64,000 bases of DNA from Syntrophomonas wolfei subsp. methylbutyratica (GCF_001570625.1 NZ_BBQT01000002.1:215136-279135); one strand, 5' to 3'. Shown: positions 46,319 through 57,306, counted from the stretch's first letter. Made by a program: numbers and translations. The notes: generated from the sequence alone by a model not told the origin.

Positions 46319-46606
46319 ATGAGAGATTACCGAGACATTATAATTAAGCCGGTGGTTACCGAAAAATCGATGAATTTGCTGGCCGATAACAAATACACCT
46401 TTATCGTTGACAAGCGGGCCAATAAAACCGAGATAAAAAACGCCATCGAGAATATATTTGCCGTTCGAGTTGAGAGTGTAAACACTATGAATATAAAAGG
46501 CAAACCCAAAAGGATGGGCCGCTTTGAGGGCAAAAAACCCGACCGCAAAAAGGCGGTAATCAGTCTTAAACCCGGCCATAAGATACGTTTGTTTGAAGGC
46601 ATGTAA
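46319..46606 (+). CDS. rplW: 50S ribosomal protein L23
   Basis: 95 residues: [26 protein letters not shown] and [21 protein letters not shown]. Tunnel-exit protein, docking site for trigger factor and SRP. Starts right at the L4 stop; GGAGG lies in the end of rplD. Confidence 0.96.
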   Translation: MRDYRDIIIKPVVTEKSMNLLADNKYTFIVDKRANKTEIKNAIENIFAVRVESVNTMNIKGKPKRMGRFEGKKPDRKKAVISLKPGHKIRLFEGM

Positions 46607-46716
46607 TATAACAGGGACAGGTCTTTTGATACGTCCCCTTATCAACGGGGCGTTAGTTTAAAAAATTTGTTTATAAGCAGGTTAATTTACTGTCGTAGTA
46701 AGGAGTGAAACGATAG

Positions 46717-47544
46717 ATGGGCATAAAAAAATTCAAGCCTACGACACCCAGTAGAAGGCATATGACCACCATGAGTTTTGAGGAGATTACCAAGCAGGAA
46801 CCGGAAAAAAGCCTTACTGCTCCCCTCAAAAGGAAAGCGGGCCGAAATGTAAAGGGCCGTATTACGGTAAGACATCGGGGTGGCGGCCATAAACGCCAGT
46901 ACCGTATAGTTGATTTCAGGAGGGTTAAAGATAATGTTCCGGCTCGGGTAGCAGCGATAGAATACGATCCCAACCGCTCTGCCCATGTAGCCTTGCTGCA
47001 TTATTTTGACGGGCACAAGGCTTATATCATAGCGCCCCATAACTTGAGGGTGGGAGATGTGATAGAATCAGGTCCCAATGCTGATATAAAGACAGGCAAT
47101 ACCCTGCCATTGAAAGACATACCGGTAGGCTCTCTGATTCACAATATCGAGCTAAGACCCGGTAAAGGTGCTCAACTGGTACGCTCGGCCGGAGTAGTGG
47201 CGCAACTGATGGCCAAAGAAGGAGCCTATGCCCATGTGCGCTTGCCTTCCGGAGAAGTAAGGCTTATTCATGTAAACTGTCGGGCTACTATTGGTCAAGT
47301 AGGGAATCTGGAGCATGAGAATATGACCCTGGGCAAAGCCGGCCGCAGTCGCTGGTTGGGTATCAGACCCGGCGTAAGAGGTTCGGTAATGAATCCGGCT
47401 GATCACCCTCATGGTGGCGGAGAAGGCCGTGCTCCCATCGGCAGGAAGCATCCAGTCTCTCCCTGGGGTAAGATTGCCATAGGCGGTAAGACCCGCAAGA
47501 AAAAGCCATCGGACAATATGATTGTCAGAAAGCGCAAACCCTAG
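46717..47544 (+). CDS. rplB: 50S ribosomal protein L2
   Basis: 275 residues. The C-terminal [18 protein letters not shown] segment near the peptidyl transferase centre is intact. AAGGAGTG precedes the ATG. The 110-bp gap before it holds a small GGGAC/GTCCC hairpin (46615-46639) of REP style. Confidence 0.98.
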   Translation: MGIKKFKPTTPSRRHMTTMSFEEITKQEPEKSLTAPLKRKAGRNVKGRITVRHRGGGHKRQYRIVDFRRVKDNVPARVAAIEYDPNRSAHVALLHYFDGHKAYIIAPHNLRVGDVIESGPNADIKTGNTLPLKDIPVGSLIHNIELRPGKGAQLVRSAGVVAQLMAKEGAYAHVRLPSGEVRLIHVNCRATIGQVGNLEHENMTLGKAGRSRWLGIRPGVRGSVMNPADHPHGGGEGRAPIGRKHPVSPWGKIAIGGKTRKKKPSDNMIVRKRKP

Positions 47545-47628
47545 GGAGCAGGTTAAGCTTAGAAAAAGCAGATATTGGGTTAACGCCCGCTTAAGGGAAA
47601 TCCCTAGCATAATAAAGGAGGTCTTTAG

Positions 47629-47913
47629 ATGGGCAGGTCACTGAAAAAAGGACCTTATTGTGAAGACAAATTGCTAAAAAAAATAGAATTGATGAATCAA
47701 TCAGGCCAGAAAAGAGTAATCAAAACCTGGTCCCGGCGTTCTACTATAATGCCGGAAATGATCGGGCACACCCTGGCGGTACATGATGGGCGCAAGCATA
47801 TACCAGTCTATGTAACCGAAGATATGGTGGGCATGAAACTGGGCGAATTTGCCCCCACCCGGACTTACCGGGGCCATGCCGGCAAATCTGAAAAATCCAG
47901 CAGAGCGCGGTAG
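47629..47913 (+). CDS. rpsS: 30S ribosomal protein S19
   Basis: 94 residues, [20 protein letters not shown] start and [20 protein letters not shown] core (here [15 protein letters not shown]). AAAGGAGG upstream. Confidence 0.97.
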   Translation: MGRSLKKGPYCEDKLLKKIELMNQSGQKRVIKTWSRRSTIMPEMIGHTLAVHDGRKHIPVYVTEDMVGMKLGEFAPTRTYRGHAGKSEKSSRAR

Positions 47914-47928
47914 GAAGGAGGATGGAAA

Positions 47929-48270
47929 ATGGAAGCCAGAGCTATTGCTCGTTATATTCGCGTATCTCCTTTTAAAGCCCGGCAGGTAGCGGATCTGGTT
48001 CGAGGCAAGGATACTGAAGAAGCCATGGCGATTTTGAGGTATACCAATAAGAAATCGGCTCCCCTGATAAGGAAAGTACTGCAGTCTGCTATTGCCAATG
48101 CTGAACACAATTTTGATATGGATTCCAATGCCCTGGTGGTTTCCCAGATATTCATTGATGAAGGCCCCATCGTAAAACGAATGCGGCCCCGGGCATATGG
48201 CCGTGCAGACGTCAGGCGCCACAGAACCAGCCACATTACCGTGGTGCTAAGGGAAAGGGAGGTAAAATAG
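47929..48270 (+). CDS. rplV: 50S ribosomal protein L22
   Basis: 113 residues; [20 protein letters not shown] near the start and the tunnel loop [19 protein letters not shown] (slightly divergent from the usual PRAxGRA). AAGGAGG upstream. The last base of its stop codon is the first of the rpsC GTG. Confidence 0.96.
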   Translation: MEARAIARYIRVSPFKARQVADLVRGKDTEEAMAILRYTNKKSAPLIRKVLQSAIANAEHNFDMDSNALVVSQIFIDEGPIVKRMRPRAYGRADVRRHRTSHITVVLREREVK

Positions 48271-48953
48271 TGGGTCAGAAGGTTCATCCGAAAGGGTTCA
48301 GAATTGGTATTATCAGGGATTGGGATTCCAACTGGTATGCTGATCGGGATTATAGCGAACTATTGCATGAAGACTTTAAGCTTAGAAAATTCATAAAGGA
48401 TCGTTTTTATGCCGCGGGTGTTTCCAAAGTGGAAATACAGCGTACAGGCAACCGGATAAGAGTAACCATTCATACCGCCAAGCCCGGGATTATTATCGGC
48501 CGTGGCGGTATCGAAGTAGAGAGACTCAAAGTCAATCTGGCTGAGATGACCAAAAAGAATGTCAATATAAATATTCAGGAAATCAGAAGGCCGGAACTGG
48601 ATGCACAGATTGTAGCTGAAAATGTAGCCCAGCAGCTGGAAAAAAGGATATCATTCCGGCGGGCTATGAAGCAGACCGTGGGGCGTACCATGCGCTCGGG
48701 CGGAATTGGCATCAAGATAGCAATTTCCGGAAGACTGGGTGGAGCAGAAATAGCCCGGACGGAATGGTATGCTGAAGGCAAAGTACCCCTGCATACCCTG
48801 CGAGCAGATATTGATTATGGTTTTGCCGAGGCCAATACCACCTACGGAAAAATAGGTATCAAAGTTTGGATCAACCGGGGTGAGATTTTACCCGAGGCCA
48901 AGCAAAGACCCAAAGAGCCCAAACAGAAAGAAATGGAGGAGGCAGGTAGATAA
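48270..48953 (+). CDS. rpsC: 30S ribosomal protein S3
   Basis: 227 residues with a type II KH domain ([19 protein letters not shown], about 72-90). Helicase function at the mRNA entry. GTG start overlapping rplV by 1 nt, and its stop overlaps the rplP ATG by 1 nt, so translation is tightly coupled. Confidence 0.97.
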   Translation: MGQKVHPKGFRIGIIRDWDSNWYADRDYSELLHEDFKLRKFIKDRFYAAGVSKVEIQRTGNRIRVTIHTAKPGIIIGRGGIEVERLKVNLAEMTKKNVNINIQEIRRPELDAQIVAENVAQQLEKRISFRRAMKQTVGRTMRSGGIGIKIAISGRLGGAEIARTEWYAEGKVPLHTLRADIDYGFAEANTTYGKIGIKVWINRGEILPEAKQRPKEPKQKEMEEAGR

Positions 48954-49387
48954 TGCTTACCCCAAAAAGAGTAAAACATAGAAAACAACATCGTCCCAGT
49001 CTTGCGGGAAAGGCCAACAAGGGCAATACCGTTACTTACGGGGATTATGGCCTGCAGGCTCTGGAACCGGCCTGGATAACCAACCGGCAGATTGAAGCGG
49101 CCAGAATAGCCATTAACCGTTATGTCAAAAGAGGCGGCAAGCTGTGGATTAAAATATTCCCTGATCGGCCTTTGACCGTAAAACCTGCTGAGACCAGGAT
49201 GGGAAAAGGCAAGGGTTCTCCCGAGCATTGGGTGGCAGTGGTTAAGCCCGGACGGGTTATGTTTGAGCTATCCGGGGTTAGTGAAGAAGTAGCACGCGAA
49301 GCCATGAGGCTTGCGGCACACAAGCTTCCAGTCAAATGTAAATTTCTAAAAAGAGAAGAAATGGGTGGTGAGGTTAGTGAAAGCTGA
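48953..49387 (+). CDS. rplP: 50S ribosomal protein L16
   Basis: 144 residues: [20 protein letters not shown] start, [20 protein letters not shown] loop close to the tRNA acceptor. Overlaps rpsC by 1 nt and rpmC by about 11 nt. Confidence 0.97.
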   Translation: MLTPKRVKHRKQHRPSLAGKANKGNTVTYGDYGLQALEPAWITNRQIEAARIAINRYVKRGGKLWIKIFPDRPLTVKPAETRMGKGKGSPEHWVAVVKPGRVMFELSGVSEEVAREAMRLAAHKLPVKCKFLKREEMGGEVSES

Positions 49388-49577
49388 AAAGATTAGGGAG
49401 CTAACCGATGATGAGTTAAACCAGAAATTATCCGGTTATAAGGAAGAATTATTCAACCTCAGGTTTCAACTGGCTACCGGACAACTGGATAACCATAAGA
49501 GAATCAAGGCAGTAAAAAAGGATATTGCCCGTTGCAAAACTATTTTAAGGCAAAGAGAAATTGCCGCAGGCAGGTAA
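49377..49577 (+). CDS. rpmC: 50S ribosomal protein L29
   Basis: 66 residues, two helices: [26 protein letters not shown] ... then [24 protein letters not shown] 49377 matches the family start, with GGTGGTGAGG just upstream; an in-frame GTG at 49365 would add four residues. Confidence 0.93.
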   Translation: MKAEKIRELTDDELNQKLSGYKEELFNLRFQLATGQLDNHKRIKAVKKDIARCKTILRQREIAAGR

Positions 49578-49601
49578 TCGGAAGAAAGGAGGTTTTAAAG
49601 G

Positions 49602-49871
49602 GTGACTGAGAACCGCGCTAACCGGAAAATCAGAATAGGCACCGTAAGCAGTGACAAGATGGATAAGACTATAACAGTAAGCGTGGAAACCGTAAAACAG
49701 CATCCTCTTTATAAAAAGACGATTAAAACCAGCAAGAAGTACAAAGCACATGACGAGAACAATGAGGCCAAAACCGGGGATATTGTTAAAATTATGGAAA
49801 CCCGCCCCTTAAGTAAAGACAAAAGATGGAGACTAGTGGAAATAGTTCGGAAAGCCAAGACTTTGCAGTAA
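49602..49871 (+). CDS. rpsQ: 30S ribosomal protein S17
   Basis: 89 residues, OB fold: [20 protein letters not shown] and [27 protein letters not shown] start after AAAGGAGG. Confidence 0.96.
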   Translation: MTENRANRKIRIGTVSSDKMDKTITVSVETVKQHPLYKKTIKTSKKYKAHDENNEAKTGDIVKIMETRPLSKDKRWRLVEIVRKAKTLQ

Positions 49872-49900
49872 GTTTGGTTTTCGGCAGGGAGGTTTAAGCT

Positions 49901-50269
49901 GTGATTCAACAGGAAACAATGCTTCAAGTTGGCGATAATACCGGGGCGAAAAAAGTGCTTTGTGTAAAGGTTTTAGGTGGATCTACCCGCAGGTATGCCA
50001 GTGTAGGCGATATCATTGTGGCTTCAGTTAAAGAAGCATCACCAGGCGGGGTGGTTAAGAAAGGCGACCTGGTTAAAGCGGTAGTAGTACGTACCAAGAA
50101 AGAAATTAGAAGGGCGGATGGATCCTATATTGCCTTTTCGGAGAATGCTGCTGTTATCATAGATGACAACAATAATCCCAAAGGCACCCGTATTTTTGGA
50201 CCGGTGGCCCGGGAACTACGGGAAAAGAACTTTATGAAAATCATATCCCTGGCGCCAGAAGTACTTTAG
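49901..50269 (+). CDS. rplN: 50S ribosomal protein L14
   Basis: 122 residues, [21 protein letters not shown] start and [28 protein letters not shown] end. GTG start after GGGAGG. Beginning of the spc part of the cluster. Confidence 0.97.
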   Translation: MIQQETMLQVGDNTGAKKVLCVKVLGGSTRRYASVGDIIVASVKEASPGGVVKKGDLVKAVVVRTKKEIRRADGSYIAFSENAAVIIDDNNNPKGTRIFGPVARELREKNFMKIISLAPEVL

Positions 50270-50288
50270 GCTTTGGGAGGTGTAGTAG

Positions 50289-50600
50289 ATGCGAATTAAA
50301 AAAGGTGACAGCGTTCTGGTCACAACCGGCAAAGACGCTGGCAAGAAGGGCAAAGTACTGCGGGTAATACCCGACAAGAACCGGGTGGTAATTGAAGGCG
50401 TGAATCGGGTAAAGAAGCACCAAAAACCCAGTCGTTCTCTTCCCCAGGGTGGTATCTTGAAAATTGAAACACCCCTAAATGCCAGTAATGTGATGCTGGT
50501 TTGCAGCCGGTGCAACAAGCCCACCCGGATAGCCCATAAAATAATGGAAAACGGCGAAAAAGCCAGAATTTGCAAGCAATGCGGAGAAGCCTTAGATTAA
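50289..50600 (+). CDS. rplX: 50S ribosomal protein L24
   Basis: 103 residues with an N-terminal KOW motif (RIKKGDSVLVTTGKDAGKKGKV) and a C-terminal CSRC ... CKQC pair that could bind zinc, as in many Firmicute L24s. GGGAGGTG upstream. Confidence 0.96.
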   Translation: MRIKKGDSVLVTTGKDAGKKGKVLRVIPDKNRVVIEGVNRVKKHQKPSRSLPQGGILKIETPLNASNVMLVCSRCNKPTRIAHKIMENGEKARICKQCGEALD

Positions 50601-50627
50601 AACTCCAGAAGGGAGGCCAGCACTTTA

Positions 50628-51164
50628 ATGGCCAGGTTATATGAAACATATAAAAATGACATAGTGCCGAAGATGATGGAGAAATTCCAGTATGATAATA
50701 TTATGCAGGTTCCCAAAGTAGAACGGGTGGTAGTAAACATAGGAGTGGGAGAGGCCATTCAGAATCCCAAGGCTCTTGATGGAGCTGTAAACGATCTAAG
50801 CATTATATCCGGTCAAAAGCCGGTTATAACCAGAGCGCGTAAATCCATTGCCGGATTTAAATTAAGGGAAGGTATGGCCATAGGTTGTAAAGTCACCCTG
50901 CGGGGGGAGAGAATGTATGACTTTTTGGATCGCCTGATCAATCTGGCCCTTCCCCGGGTTCGTGACTTCAGGGGAGTATCTCCCCAGGCATTTGATGGAA
51001 GAGGGAATTATTCCCTGGGAATAAAGGAACAGACCATATTTCCGGAAATAGATTATGACAAAATCGATAAAATCAGGGGTTTGGAGGTTATAATGGTTAC
51101 CACCGCCAAGACTGATGAAGAAGCCAGGGAATTGTTAAAAAGTATGGGAATGCCATTTAGATAG
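50628..51164 (+). CDS. rplE: 50S ribosomal protein L5
   Basis: 178 residues; [17 protein letters not shown] and [22 protein letters not shown] are conserved. Binds 5S rRNA. GAAGGGAGG upstream. Confidence 0.97.
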   Translation: MARLYETYKNDIVPKMMEKFQYDNIMQVPKVERVVVNIGVGEAIQNPKALDGAVNDLSIISGQKPVITRARKSIAGFKLREGMAIGCKVTLRGERMYDFLDRLINLALPRVRDFRGVSPQAFDGRGNYSLGIKEQTIFPEIDYDKIDKIRGLEVIMVTTAKTDEEARELLKSMGMPFR

Positions 51165-51179
51165 GGGGAATTAGGAGCA

Positions 51180-51365
51180 ATGGCCAAAAAAGCTATGATA
51201 GCCAAGCAAAAAAGAATGCCGAAATTTTCCGTTCGCAGCTATAACCGCTGTAAAATATGCGGAAGACCCCGGGCTTATATGCGGAAATTCGGCATGTGCC
51301 GGATTTGCTTCAGAGCGATGGCCCACAAGGGAGAAATCCCCGGCGTTACAAAATCTAGCTGGTAA
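51180..51365 (+). CDS. rpsN: 30S ribosomal protein S14, zinc-binding type
   Basis: 61 residues with C-x2-C ... C-x2-C ([20 protein letters not shown]), the short zinc form. TTAGGAGCA precedes the ATG. Confidence 0.97.
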   Translation: MAKKAMIAKQKRMPKFSVRSYNRCKICGRPRAYMRKFGMCRICFRAMAHKGEIPGVTKSSW

Positions 51366-51393
51366 ACGCTTTTATGTAAAGGAGGTATACACC

Positions 51394-51792
51394 ATGGTCA
51401 TGACTGATCCCGTAGCCGATTTCCTAACCCGGGTTAGAAACGGCAACATGGTCATGCACGAAACCGTTGAAGTACCCGGTTCCAAAATCAAGCTGTCCAT
51501 AGCCCGGATAATGCAAGAAGAAGGGTACATCAAGGATTATGAATTCGTCGAAGACGGAAAACAGGGGATTATCAGAATATACCTCAAATATGGACCGGAT
51601 AAAAAGAAGGTAATTACCGGGATAAAGAGGATTAGTAAACCTGGATTGAGGGTATATGTTAAAAAAGATGAAATTCCCAGGGTCTTGGGAGGATTGGGGA
51701 CCGCTGTGATTTCCACCTCAAAAGGACTTATGACCGATAAAAATGCCCGCAAACAAGGTCTTGGCGGGGAAGTAATCTGTTACATCTGGTAG
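51394..51792 (+). CDS. rpsH: 30S ribosomal protein S8
   Basis: 132 residues: [17 protein letters not shown] and the [31 protein letters not shown] signature. ATG 51394 is 8 nt from GGAGG; ATG 51400 is an alternative. Usual spc-operon repressor in E. coli. Confidence 0.97.
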   Translation: MVMTDPVADFLTRVRNGNMVMHETVEVPGSKIKLSIARIMQEEGYIKDYEFVEDGKQGIIRIYLKYGPDKKKVITGIKRISKPGLRVYVKKDEIPRVLGGLGTAVISTSKGLMTDKNARKQGLGGEVICYIW

Positions 51793-51810
51793 CTGAAGGA
51801 GGGTACGAAA

Positions 51811-52350
51811 GTGTCAAGAATAGGAAAAAAACCTATCAGCCTACCTGCAGGCGTAGAAGTCTCAATAAAGGACAATGCCATTTCTGTAAAAGGGCCTAAA
51901 GGGGTTCTGGAATGGGAGTTGCCCGAGGGTATAACGGTGGTTCAGGAAGGCAATGAACTGGTAGTAAACAGGCCCAGTGACATTAAGCAACATCGTGCTA
52001 TGCACGGCCTTTCTCGTGCTTTGATTGCCAATATGGTGCAAGGGGTTAGCGCAGGTTTTGAAAAGAAGCTGGAACTGGTAGGTGTCGGCTACCGAGCTCA
52101 AATGCAGGGAAAAAAGCTGGTTATAAGTATCGGTTTCTCCCATCCGGTAGAGGTAGAGCCTCCGGAGGGCATAGAATTTGAAGTTCCGGCCGTCACCCGT
52201 ATTACCATAAAGGGAATAGACAAACAACTGGTTGGAAATACTGCAGCTCACATTCGGGCCATAAGGAAGCCTGAGCCTTACAAAGGAAAGGGAATTAAAT
52301 ATGAAAACGAAGTAATCAGGCGTAAGGCAGGTAAAGCAGGGGGCAAATAA
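51811..52350 (+). CDS. rplF: 50S ribosomal protein L6
   Basis: 179 residues, two related domains; [22 protein letters not shown] start and the C-terminal [24 protein letters not shown] signature. GTG start after AAGGAGGG. Confidence 0.97.
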   Translation: MSRIGKKPISLPAGVEVSIKDNAISVKGPKGVLEWELPEGITVVQEGNELVVNRPSDIKQHRAMHGLSRALIANMVQGVSAGFEKKLELVGVGYRAQMQGKKLVISIGFSHPVEVEPPEGIEFEVPAVTRITIKGIDKQLVGNTAAHIRAIRKPEPYKGKGIKYENEVIRRKAGKAGGK

Positions 52351-52371
52351 AGCAGGAAAGGAGTGTTTTCG

Positions 52372-52737
52372 TTGATTAAGAAGCCCGACAAAAAGACACT
52401 TCGGCAGGGTAAGCATAAAAGAGTGCGCAGGAAAGTAGCGGGTACCGGCGAGAGACCGCGTTTATGTATATTCAAGAGCCTGCACCATATATATGCGCAG
52501 ATAATTGACGATGAAAAAGGAGTAACTTTGGCGGCAGCTTCCACCCTGGAAGAAGGCCTTAAAGGACTCGAATCCAAAAGCAATGTTGCTGCAGCCCAGG
52601 AAGTGGGGGCCAACATTGCGGAAAGAGCCAGGGAAAAAGGCATTACAGAAGTGGTTTTTGACCGCAACGGTTATAAATATCATGGTAGTGTAGCGGCCCT
52701 GGCCAATGCTGCCAGGGATAAGGGACTTGTATTTTAG
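52372..52737 (+). CDS. rplR: 50S ribosomal protein L18
   Basis: 121 residues; [25 protein letters not shown] and a conserved [24 protein letters not shown] end. Start TTG 52372 is 9 nt after AAAGGAG and gives the usual length; GTG 52363 is too close to that site. Binds 5S rRNA. Confidence 0.95.
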   Translation: MIKKPDKKTLRQGKHKRVRRKVAGTGERPRLCIFKSLHHIYAQIIDDEKGVTLAAASTLEEGLKGLESKSNVAAAQEVGANIAERAREKGITEVVFDRNGYKYHGSVAALANAARDKGLVF

Positions 52738-52764
52738 CGATTATTTCCGTAAGTAAGGAGGGAA

Positions 52765-53271
52765 ATGATGATTGATAAAGAACAAGCTGCCCCGGAAATG
52801 ATAGAAAAAGTTGTAACTATTAGAAGGGTAGCCAAGGTGGTTAAAGGTGGACGCAGGTTTAGTTTCAGCGCCCTGGTAGTAGTGGGCGATGGTGAAGGCA
52901 AGGTGGGAACCGGTAAAGGTAAAGCCACGGAAGTTCCCGAAGCCATTCGTAAAGCCATAGAAAATGCCAAGAAGAATATGCTTTCCGTTCCCTTGATAGA
53001 TGGCAGAACCATTCCCCACGAAATCTTAGGAATTTTCGGTGCGGGGCAGGTTTTGTTGAAACCAGCTTCAGAGGGTACCGGGGTTATTGCCGGCGGACCG
53101 GTAAGAGCTGTTTTGGAAGCTGCCGGGATTAAGGATATACTTACCAAATCACTGGGTTCAGATAACGCTACCAATATAGTACATGCTACCATGGAAGGTT
53201 TAAGAAGCCTTAAAAGGGTTGAAGATGTTGCCAGGCAGAGGGGTAAGACCATAGATGAGATCATGAACTAG
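52765..53271 (+). CDS. rpsE: 30S ribosomal protein S5
   Basis: 168 residues: dsRBD-like N-terminal part ([30 protein letters not shown]) and the C-terminal fold with [21 protein letters not shown]. An ATG pair follows AAGGAGGG. Confidence 0.97.
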   Translation: MMIDKEQAAPEMIEKVVTIRRVAKVVKGGRRFSFSALVVVGDGEGKVGTGKGKATEVPEAIRKAIENAKKNMLSVPLIDGRTIPHEILGIFGAGQVLLKPASEGTGVIAGGPVRAVLEAAGIKDILTKSLGSDNATNIVHATMEGLRSLKRVEDVARQRGKTIDEIMN

Positions 53272-53283
53272 GAGGGATACGAC

Positions 53284-53469
53284 TTGGCCAAGCACTTGAA
53301 GTTGACCTGGACTAAGAGTTTCATCGGCTGCCCTGAAACCCAGAGAGCAACGATTAAGAGTCTAGGATTCAAGAAGTTGCAACAGAGTCTTATTAAAGAG
53401 GATTGCCCGCAGATTCGGGGTCAGATTAATAAAGTACAACACCTGCTTACGGTGGAAGAAATTGATTAG
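53284..53469 (+). CDS. rpmD: 50S ribosomal protein L30
   Basis: 61 residues; [31 protein letters not shown] pattern. TTG start after GGAGGG; followed at once by the rplO leader. Confidence 0.95.
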   Translation: MAKHLKLTWTKSFIGCPETQRATIKSLGFKKLQQSLIKEDCPQIRGQINKVQHLLTVEEID

Positions 53470-53490
53470 TTGATACAAGGAGGTTCAATT

Positions 53491-53931
53491 GTGAGACTGG
53501 AAGAACTTAAAGCTCCAGCCGGTGCGAATAAGCGCACGAAAAGAGTAGGTCGGGGAACTGGGTCCGGCCACGGCAAAACTTCCACTAGGGGCCATAAAGG
53601 ACAAAAATCCCGTTCCGGTGGTGGAGTGCGCCCCGGTTTTGAAGGCGGACAAATGCCTCTACAAAGACGCCTGCCCAAACGCGGTTTCAACAATATTTTC
53701 AAGAAGGTATATGCTATTGTCAATGTAGAGGATTTGAATATTTTCCCCGATGGCAGTGAAGTTAACCCGGATACTCTACAGGAAGCCGGGCTGGTAAAGG
53801 CTATCAAAGATGGAGTGAAAATACTCGGGAATGGAGTATTGGAAAAGAGATTGCAAGTTAAAGCTCACAAAATCAGCCAGCAAGCGGAAGAAAAGATCAC
53901 GGCCAAAGGTGGAAAAGTAGAGGTGATATAA
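53491..53931 (+). CDS. rplO: 50S ribosomal protein L15
   Basis: 146 residues: [22 protein letters not shown] and the glycine-rich loop [24 protein letters not shown] 53491 has AAGGAGG 8 nt upstream. The stop overlaps the secY ATG by 1 nt. Confidence 0.96.
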   Translation: MRLEELKAPAGANKRTKRVGRGTGSGHGKTSTRGHKGQKSRSGGGVRPGFEGGQMPLQRRLPKRGFNNIFKKVYAIVNVEDLNIFPDGSEVNPDTLQEAGLVKAIKDGVKILGNGVLEKRLQVKAHKISQQAEEKITAKGGKVEVI

Positions 53932-55196
53932 TGCTCGATTCGTTTCAACAGGCCTTTAAAGTGGGAGACTTAAGAAAGAAACTCCTGTTTACTTTGTTTA
54001 TGCTGCTGGTTTTCCGCCTGGGGGCTCACATAGCTGTCCCCGGGGTCAATCCCGGGGCCATGGAAAAACTGTTAAGCGGCCAGCTGTTTGGTTTTTTTGA
54101 CATAATATCCGGTGGTGCTTTTAAACGCTTTAGTATTTTTGCTATGAGTATCACCCCTTATATCAATGCCACCATAATCATGCAGCTTCTAACTGTAGTT
54201 GTGCCCAGACTGGAGGAACTGCAAAAAGAAGGCGAAGAAGGCAGAAAAGTGATAGTACAGTATACCCGCTATGGAACCGTTGTCCTGGGGTTTATCCAGG
54301 CTATGGGGATGTCCATAGCCCTGGGTAGAAGCGGAGCCTTGATGCACACAGGTTTTCTTTCCTACATTATAATTGCCATTTCCCTGACCGCCGGTACCGC
54401 TCTTTTAATGTGGATAGGGGAGACGATTACCGAAAAGGGAATAGGAAACGGAATTTCGTTAATTATTTTTGCCGGAATTGTATCCCGCTTACCCGGACAA
54501 ATAGCCGGAGTGGGACAGGAATTGGCCGGAGGAATAATCGGTTATTTTAATATACTTCTCTTTATCGTTCTAGCATTAGCGATAATTGCTTCTATTATTG
54601 CGGTAAACGAAGGACAGAGAAGACTACCGGTTCAATATGCCAAACGGGTGGTAGGACGCAAAGTCTATGGAGGACAGAGTACCTTTTTACCCCTTAGGGT
54701 AAATGCCGGCGGAGTTATCCCCATTATTTTTGCTATGTCTTTGATGATGTTTCCGGCTACCATAGGTTCCTGGATGGATCCGGCTTCGGGATTGAATCGT
54801 TTTCTGCAAGAATACTTTAGTTTTAGCAGTGTTGCGTACAATATGGTCTATGCCGCTTTGATTGTCTTTTTTACCTATTTTTATGTTGCCATCATCTTTA
54901 ATCCCATGGATGTGGCCGATAATATTAAAAAGTATGGTGGATTCATCCCTGGTATAAGGCCGGGACGCCCTACTGCCGAGTATATTGACCGGGTTTTATC
55001 CCGCTTGACCCTGGCGGGGGGAGTATTTCTGGCATTGATTGCTATTTTGCCCAACTTTATAATTGGCTTGACCGGAATTACCAGTCTCTGGTTTGGCGGT
55101 ACGGCCTTGTTGATTGTGGTTGGCGTGGCTCTGGATACCATGAAGCAGATTGAGTCCCACTTACTGCTCCGCAGTTACGAGGGTTTTGTAAAATAG
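53931..55196 (+). CDS. secY: Protein translocase subunit SecY
   Basis: 421 residues with ten predicted transmembrane helices and the plug motif after TM1 (FGFFDIISGGAFKRFSIFAMSITPYINA is split over TM2a/2b). Cytoplasmic loops carry RRLPVQYAKRVVG and FIPGIRPGRPTAEYI. Channel of SecYEG; translationally coupled to rplO. Confidence 0.97.
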   Translation: MLDSFQQAFKVGDLRKKLLFTLFMLLVFRLGAHIAVPGVNPGAMEKLLSGQLFGFFDIISGGAFKRFSIFAMSITPYINATIIMQLLTVVVPRLEELQKEGEEGRKVIVQYTRYGTVVLGFIQAMGMSIALGRSGALMHTGFLSYIIIAISLTAGTALLMWIGETITEKGIGNGISLIIFAGIVSRLPGQIAGVGQELAGGIIGYFNILLFIVLALAIIASIIAVNEGQRRLPVQYAKRVVGRKVYGGQSTFLPLRVNAGGVIPIIFAMSLMMFPATIGSWMDPASGLNRFLQEYFSFSSVAYNMVYAALIVFFTYFYVAIIFNPMDVADNIKKYGGFIPGIRPGRPTAEYIDRVLSRLTLAGGVFLALIAILPNFIIGLTGITSLWFGGTALLIVVGVALDTMKQIESHLLLRSYEGFVK

Positions 55197-55207
55197 GAGA
55201 TGAAGAG

Positions 55208-55855
55208 ATGAATATCATACTGATGGGTCCTCCCGGCGCCGGTAAAGGTACCCAGGCAGAATTAATAAAAGCTCGCTTTCCCATCCCCCATATTTCCACC
55301 GGGGATATTTTCCGGGATGCGGTAAACCAGGGGAGCGAACTGGGCCAGGAGGCTCAGAAATACATGAGCAGCGGGCAACTGGTGCCGGATGAGATTACTA
55401 CCGCTATAGTTAAAGAAAGAATAACTCAGGCTGACTGCGAGCAGGGTTTTCTACTGGATGGATTTCCCCGCACCACGGCTCAGGCCCAGGCTCTGGATCA
55501 GTCCCTGACAGAACTGGGCAAAAAAATAGATCTGGCCGTTAATATTGATGTGCCCACGGAACTCCTGATTGAGCGGCTATCAGGCAGAATCAGCTGTCAG
55601 GAATGCAAACGGGTATATAATCTTAATTTTAATCCCCCGCGCGAGCAAGGAAAGTGTGATAGTTGCGGGAGTGAGCTGGTTCAGCGCAATGACGACCGGG
55701 GAGAAACCGTGGCCAAACGCCTGGAAGTCTATAGCCAGCAAACTCGCCCCCTGCTGCAGTATTATGAAGCCCAGGGAGTGCTCTTCAATATTGAAGGAAG
55801 CCGTGGCAGCAATCAGGTTTTCGCCGATATTCAAGAGAAGCTGGAGAGCCTGTAA
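55208..55855 (+). CDS. adk: Adenylate kinase
   Basis: 215 residues, ATP + AMP to 2 ADP. P-loop GPPGAGKGTQ (7-16), DGFPRT (84-89), and a zinc-binding LID with CQEC (about 130) and CDSC (about 150), the Gram-positive type. Stop codon abuts the map ATG. Confidence 0.97.
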   Translation: MNIILMGPPGAGKGTQAELIKARFPIPHISTGDIFRDAVNQGSELGQEAQKYMSSGQLVPDEITTAIVKERITQADCEQGFLLDGFPRTTAQAQALDQSLTELGKKIDLAVNIDVPTELLIERLSGRISCQECKRVYNLNFNPPREQGKCDSCGSELVQRNDDRGETVAKRLEVYSQQTRPLLQYYEAQGVLFNIEGSRGSNQVFADIQEKLESL

Positions 55856-56620
55856 ATGATTTGCTTAAAAACTCGGGATGAGATAGCAAAGATGAGGAAA
55901 GCCGGGAAGCTGGTTGCTCGAGTGTTAAAAATGCTGGAAAATAAAGTTCAACCAGGTATTACTACCGGGGCACTAAATGCCCTGGCGGAAGAAGAATGCA
56001 GGAAAAATAGCGCCATACCAGTATTCAAAAACTATCCTCACTCCAGAGGAGGAAGAGCGTTTCCTGCTGTTATCTGCACTTCACTTAACGAGGAGGTTGT
56101 TCATGGTATCCCCGGCTCCCGGCTTCTTAAAGAAGGGGATATCATAAGCATTGATTTTGCTGTTATACTGGACGGATTTGCCGGCGATGCGGCCATTACA
56201 GTTCCAGTGGGCCAGGTTGATCCCAGGGTAAGGAAATTGATTTCCACTACCGAAGAATCTCTTATGAAGGGCATAGAACAGGCCCGGGCAGGCAGACGAT
56301 TAGGTGCGGTATCCCGGGCAATTCAAGAACATGCCGAGAAAAACTGCTTTTCGGTGGTGAGGGATTTTGTCGGGCATGGTATAGGTCGGGATATGCATGA
56401 ACAACCTCCTGTACCCAATTATGGAAAACGTGATCGAGGACCGGTCTTAAAGGAAGGAATGACTATTGCTATTGAACCAATGCTTAATATGGGTAGTTGC
56501 CAGGTATATACCAGGTCCGATGAGTGGACGGTGGTAACCCGTGACGGGGGCTGGTCGGCGCACTTTGAGCATAGCATTGCCATTACTGCCGGGGAACCGG
56601 AGATCCTTACCTTAAGGTAA
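55856..56620 (+). CDS. map: Methionine aminopeptidase, type I
   Basis: 254 residues. Metal ligands are in IDFAVILDGFAGDAA, FVGHGIGRDMHEQP and IAIEPMLNMG, with a final E in AHFEHSIAIT. Removes N-terminal Met. Starts directly at the adk stop; the KOW gene follows. Confidence 0.97.
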   Translation: MICLKTRDEIAKMRKAGKLVARVLKMLENKVQPGITTGALNALAEEECRKNSAIPVFKNYPHSRGGRAFPAVICTSLNEEVVHGIPGSRLLKEGDIISIDFAVILDGFAGDAAITVPVGQVDPRVRKLISTTEESLMKGIEQARAGRRLGAVSRAIQEHAEKNCFSVVRDFVGHGIGRDMHEQPPVPNYGKRDRGPVLKEGMTIAIEPMLNMGSCQVYTRSDEWTVVTRDGGWSAHFEHSIAITAGEPEILTLR

Positions 56621-56635
56621 CGGGGGTGATCGGTC

Positions 56636-56926
56636 ATTTATGATGATTTAGGGAAAGTGGTTTATTCCAAATCAGGGCGTGATAAAGGCAGGATGTTTGT
56701 AGTAGTAAAGCTGGTAAACGAGCGATTTGTATTAGTAGCTGATGGAGAACAACGCAAAATTGAAAACCCCAAGCTCAAAAATATTAAACACCTGCAATGG
56801 ACCAGGATCAAGGCGGAAGAAGTGGAAAGCTACCTGGCGAGAGGCGAAGTTCCGGAGAACCATATAATTAGAAAAAACTTGAAGCGAATACAGGACAGAG
56901 GGGAAGGAGGTCTGGTTGATGGCTAA
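56636..56926 (+). CDS. KOW-domain RNA-binding protein (L14e/L27e-like)
   Basis: 96 residues if started at ATT 56636: (I)[23 protein letters not shown] is the KOW motif, then [25 protein letters not shown]. Homologues sit in this spot between map and infA in clostridia. The ATT follows CGGGGGTGA by 6 nt; the nearest normal start, GTG 56657, would cut into the KOW motif and has only a weak AGGG 6 nt upstream. It overlaps infA by 8 nt. Confidence 0.85.
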   Translation: MYDDLGKVVYSKSGRDKGRMFVVVKLVNERFVLVADGEQRKIENPKLKNIKHLQWTRIKAEEVESYLARGEVPENHIIRKNLKRIQDRGEGGLVDG

Positions 56927-57137
56927 AGAAGATGTCATTGAAGTTGAGGGGACGGTGGTGGAACCGTTACCCAATACCATGTTTAAAGTCGAACTGGATA
57001 ATGGCCACAAGGTCCTCGCCCACATATCTGGAAAGATGCGCATGAATTTCATTCGGATATTACCCGGAGACCGGGTGATGGTAGAATTGTCGCCTTATGA
57101 TTTAAAGCGGGGAAGAATCATTTATCGTTTCAAATAA
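56919..57137 (+). CDS. infA: Translation initiation factor IF-1
   Basis: 72-residue OB-fold protein; [43 protein letters not shown] core. ATG 56919 is 8 nt after AAGGAGG; TTG 56916 is less likely. Confidence 0.97.
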   Translation: MAKEDVIEVEGTVVEPLPNTMFKVELDNGHKVLAHISGKMRMNFIRILPGDRVMVELSPYDLKRGRIIYRFK

Positions 57138-57171
57138 GAAACTTGGCATGGGCTAAGAGGAGGTAATTGTT

Positions 57172-57285
57172 TTGAAGGTAAAACCGTCAGTAAAGCCTAT
57201 CTGTGAGAAATGTAAGATTATCAAGCGCAAGGGAAAAGTCATGGTTATCTGTGAAAACCCCAAGCATAAACAAGTTCAGGGTTAA
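57172..57285 (+). CDS. rpmJ: 50S ribosomal protein L36
   Basis: 37 residues, [20 protein letters not shown]... with zinc ligands C11, C14, C27 and H32. TTG start with AGAGGAGG upstream. Expected between infA and rpsM. Confidence 0.95.
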   Translation: MKVKPSVKPICEKCKIIKRKGKVMVICENPKHKQVQG

Positions 57286-57306
57286 TAAACAGGGAGGTGA
57301 GCGAAT

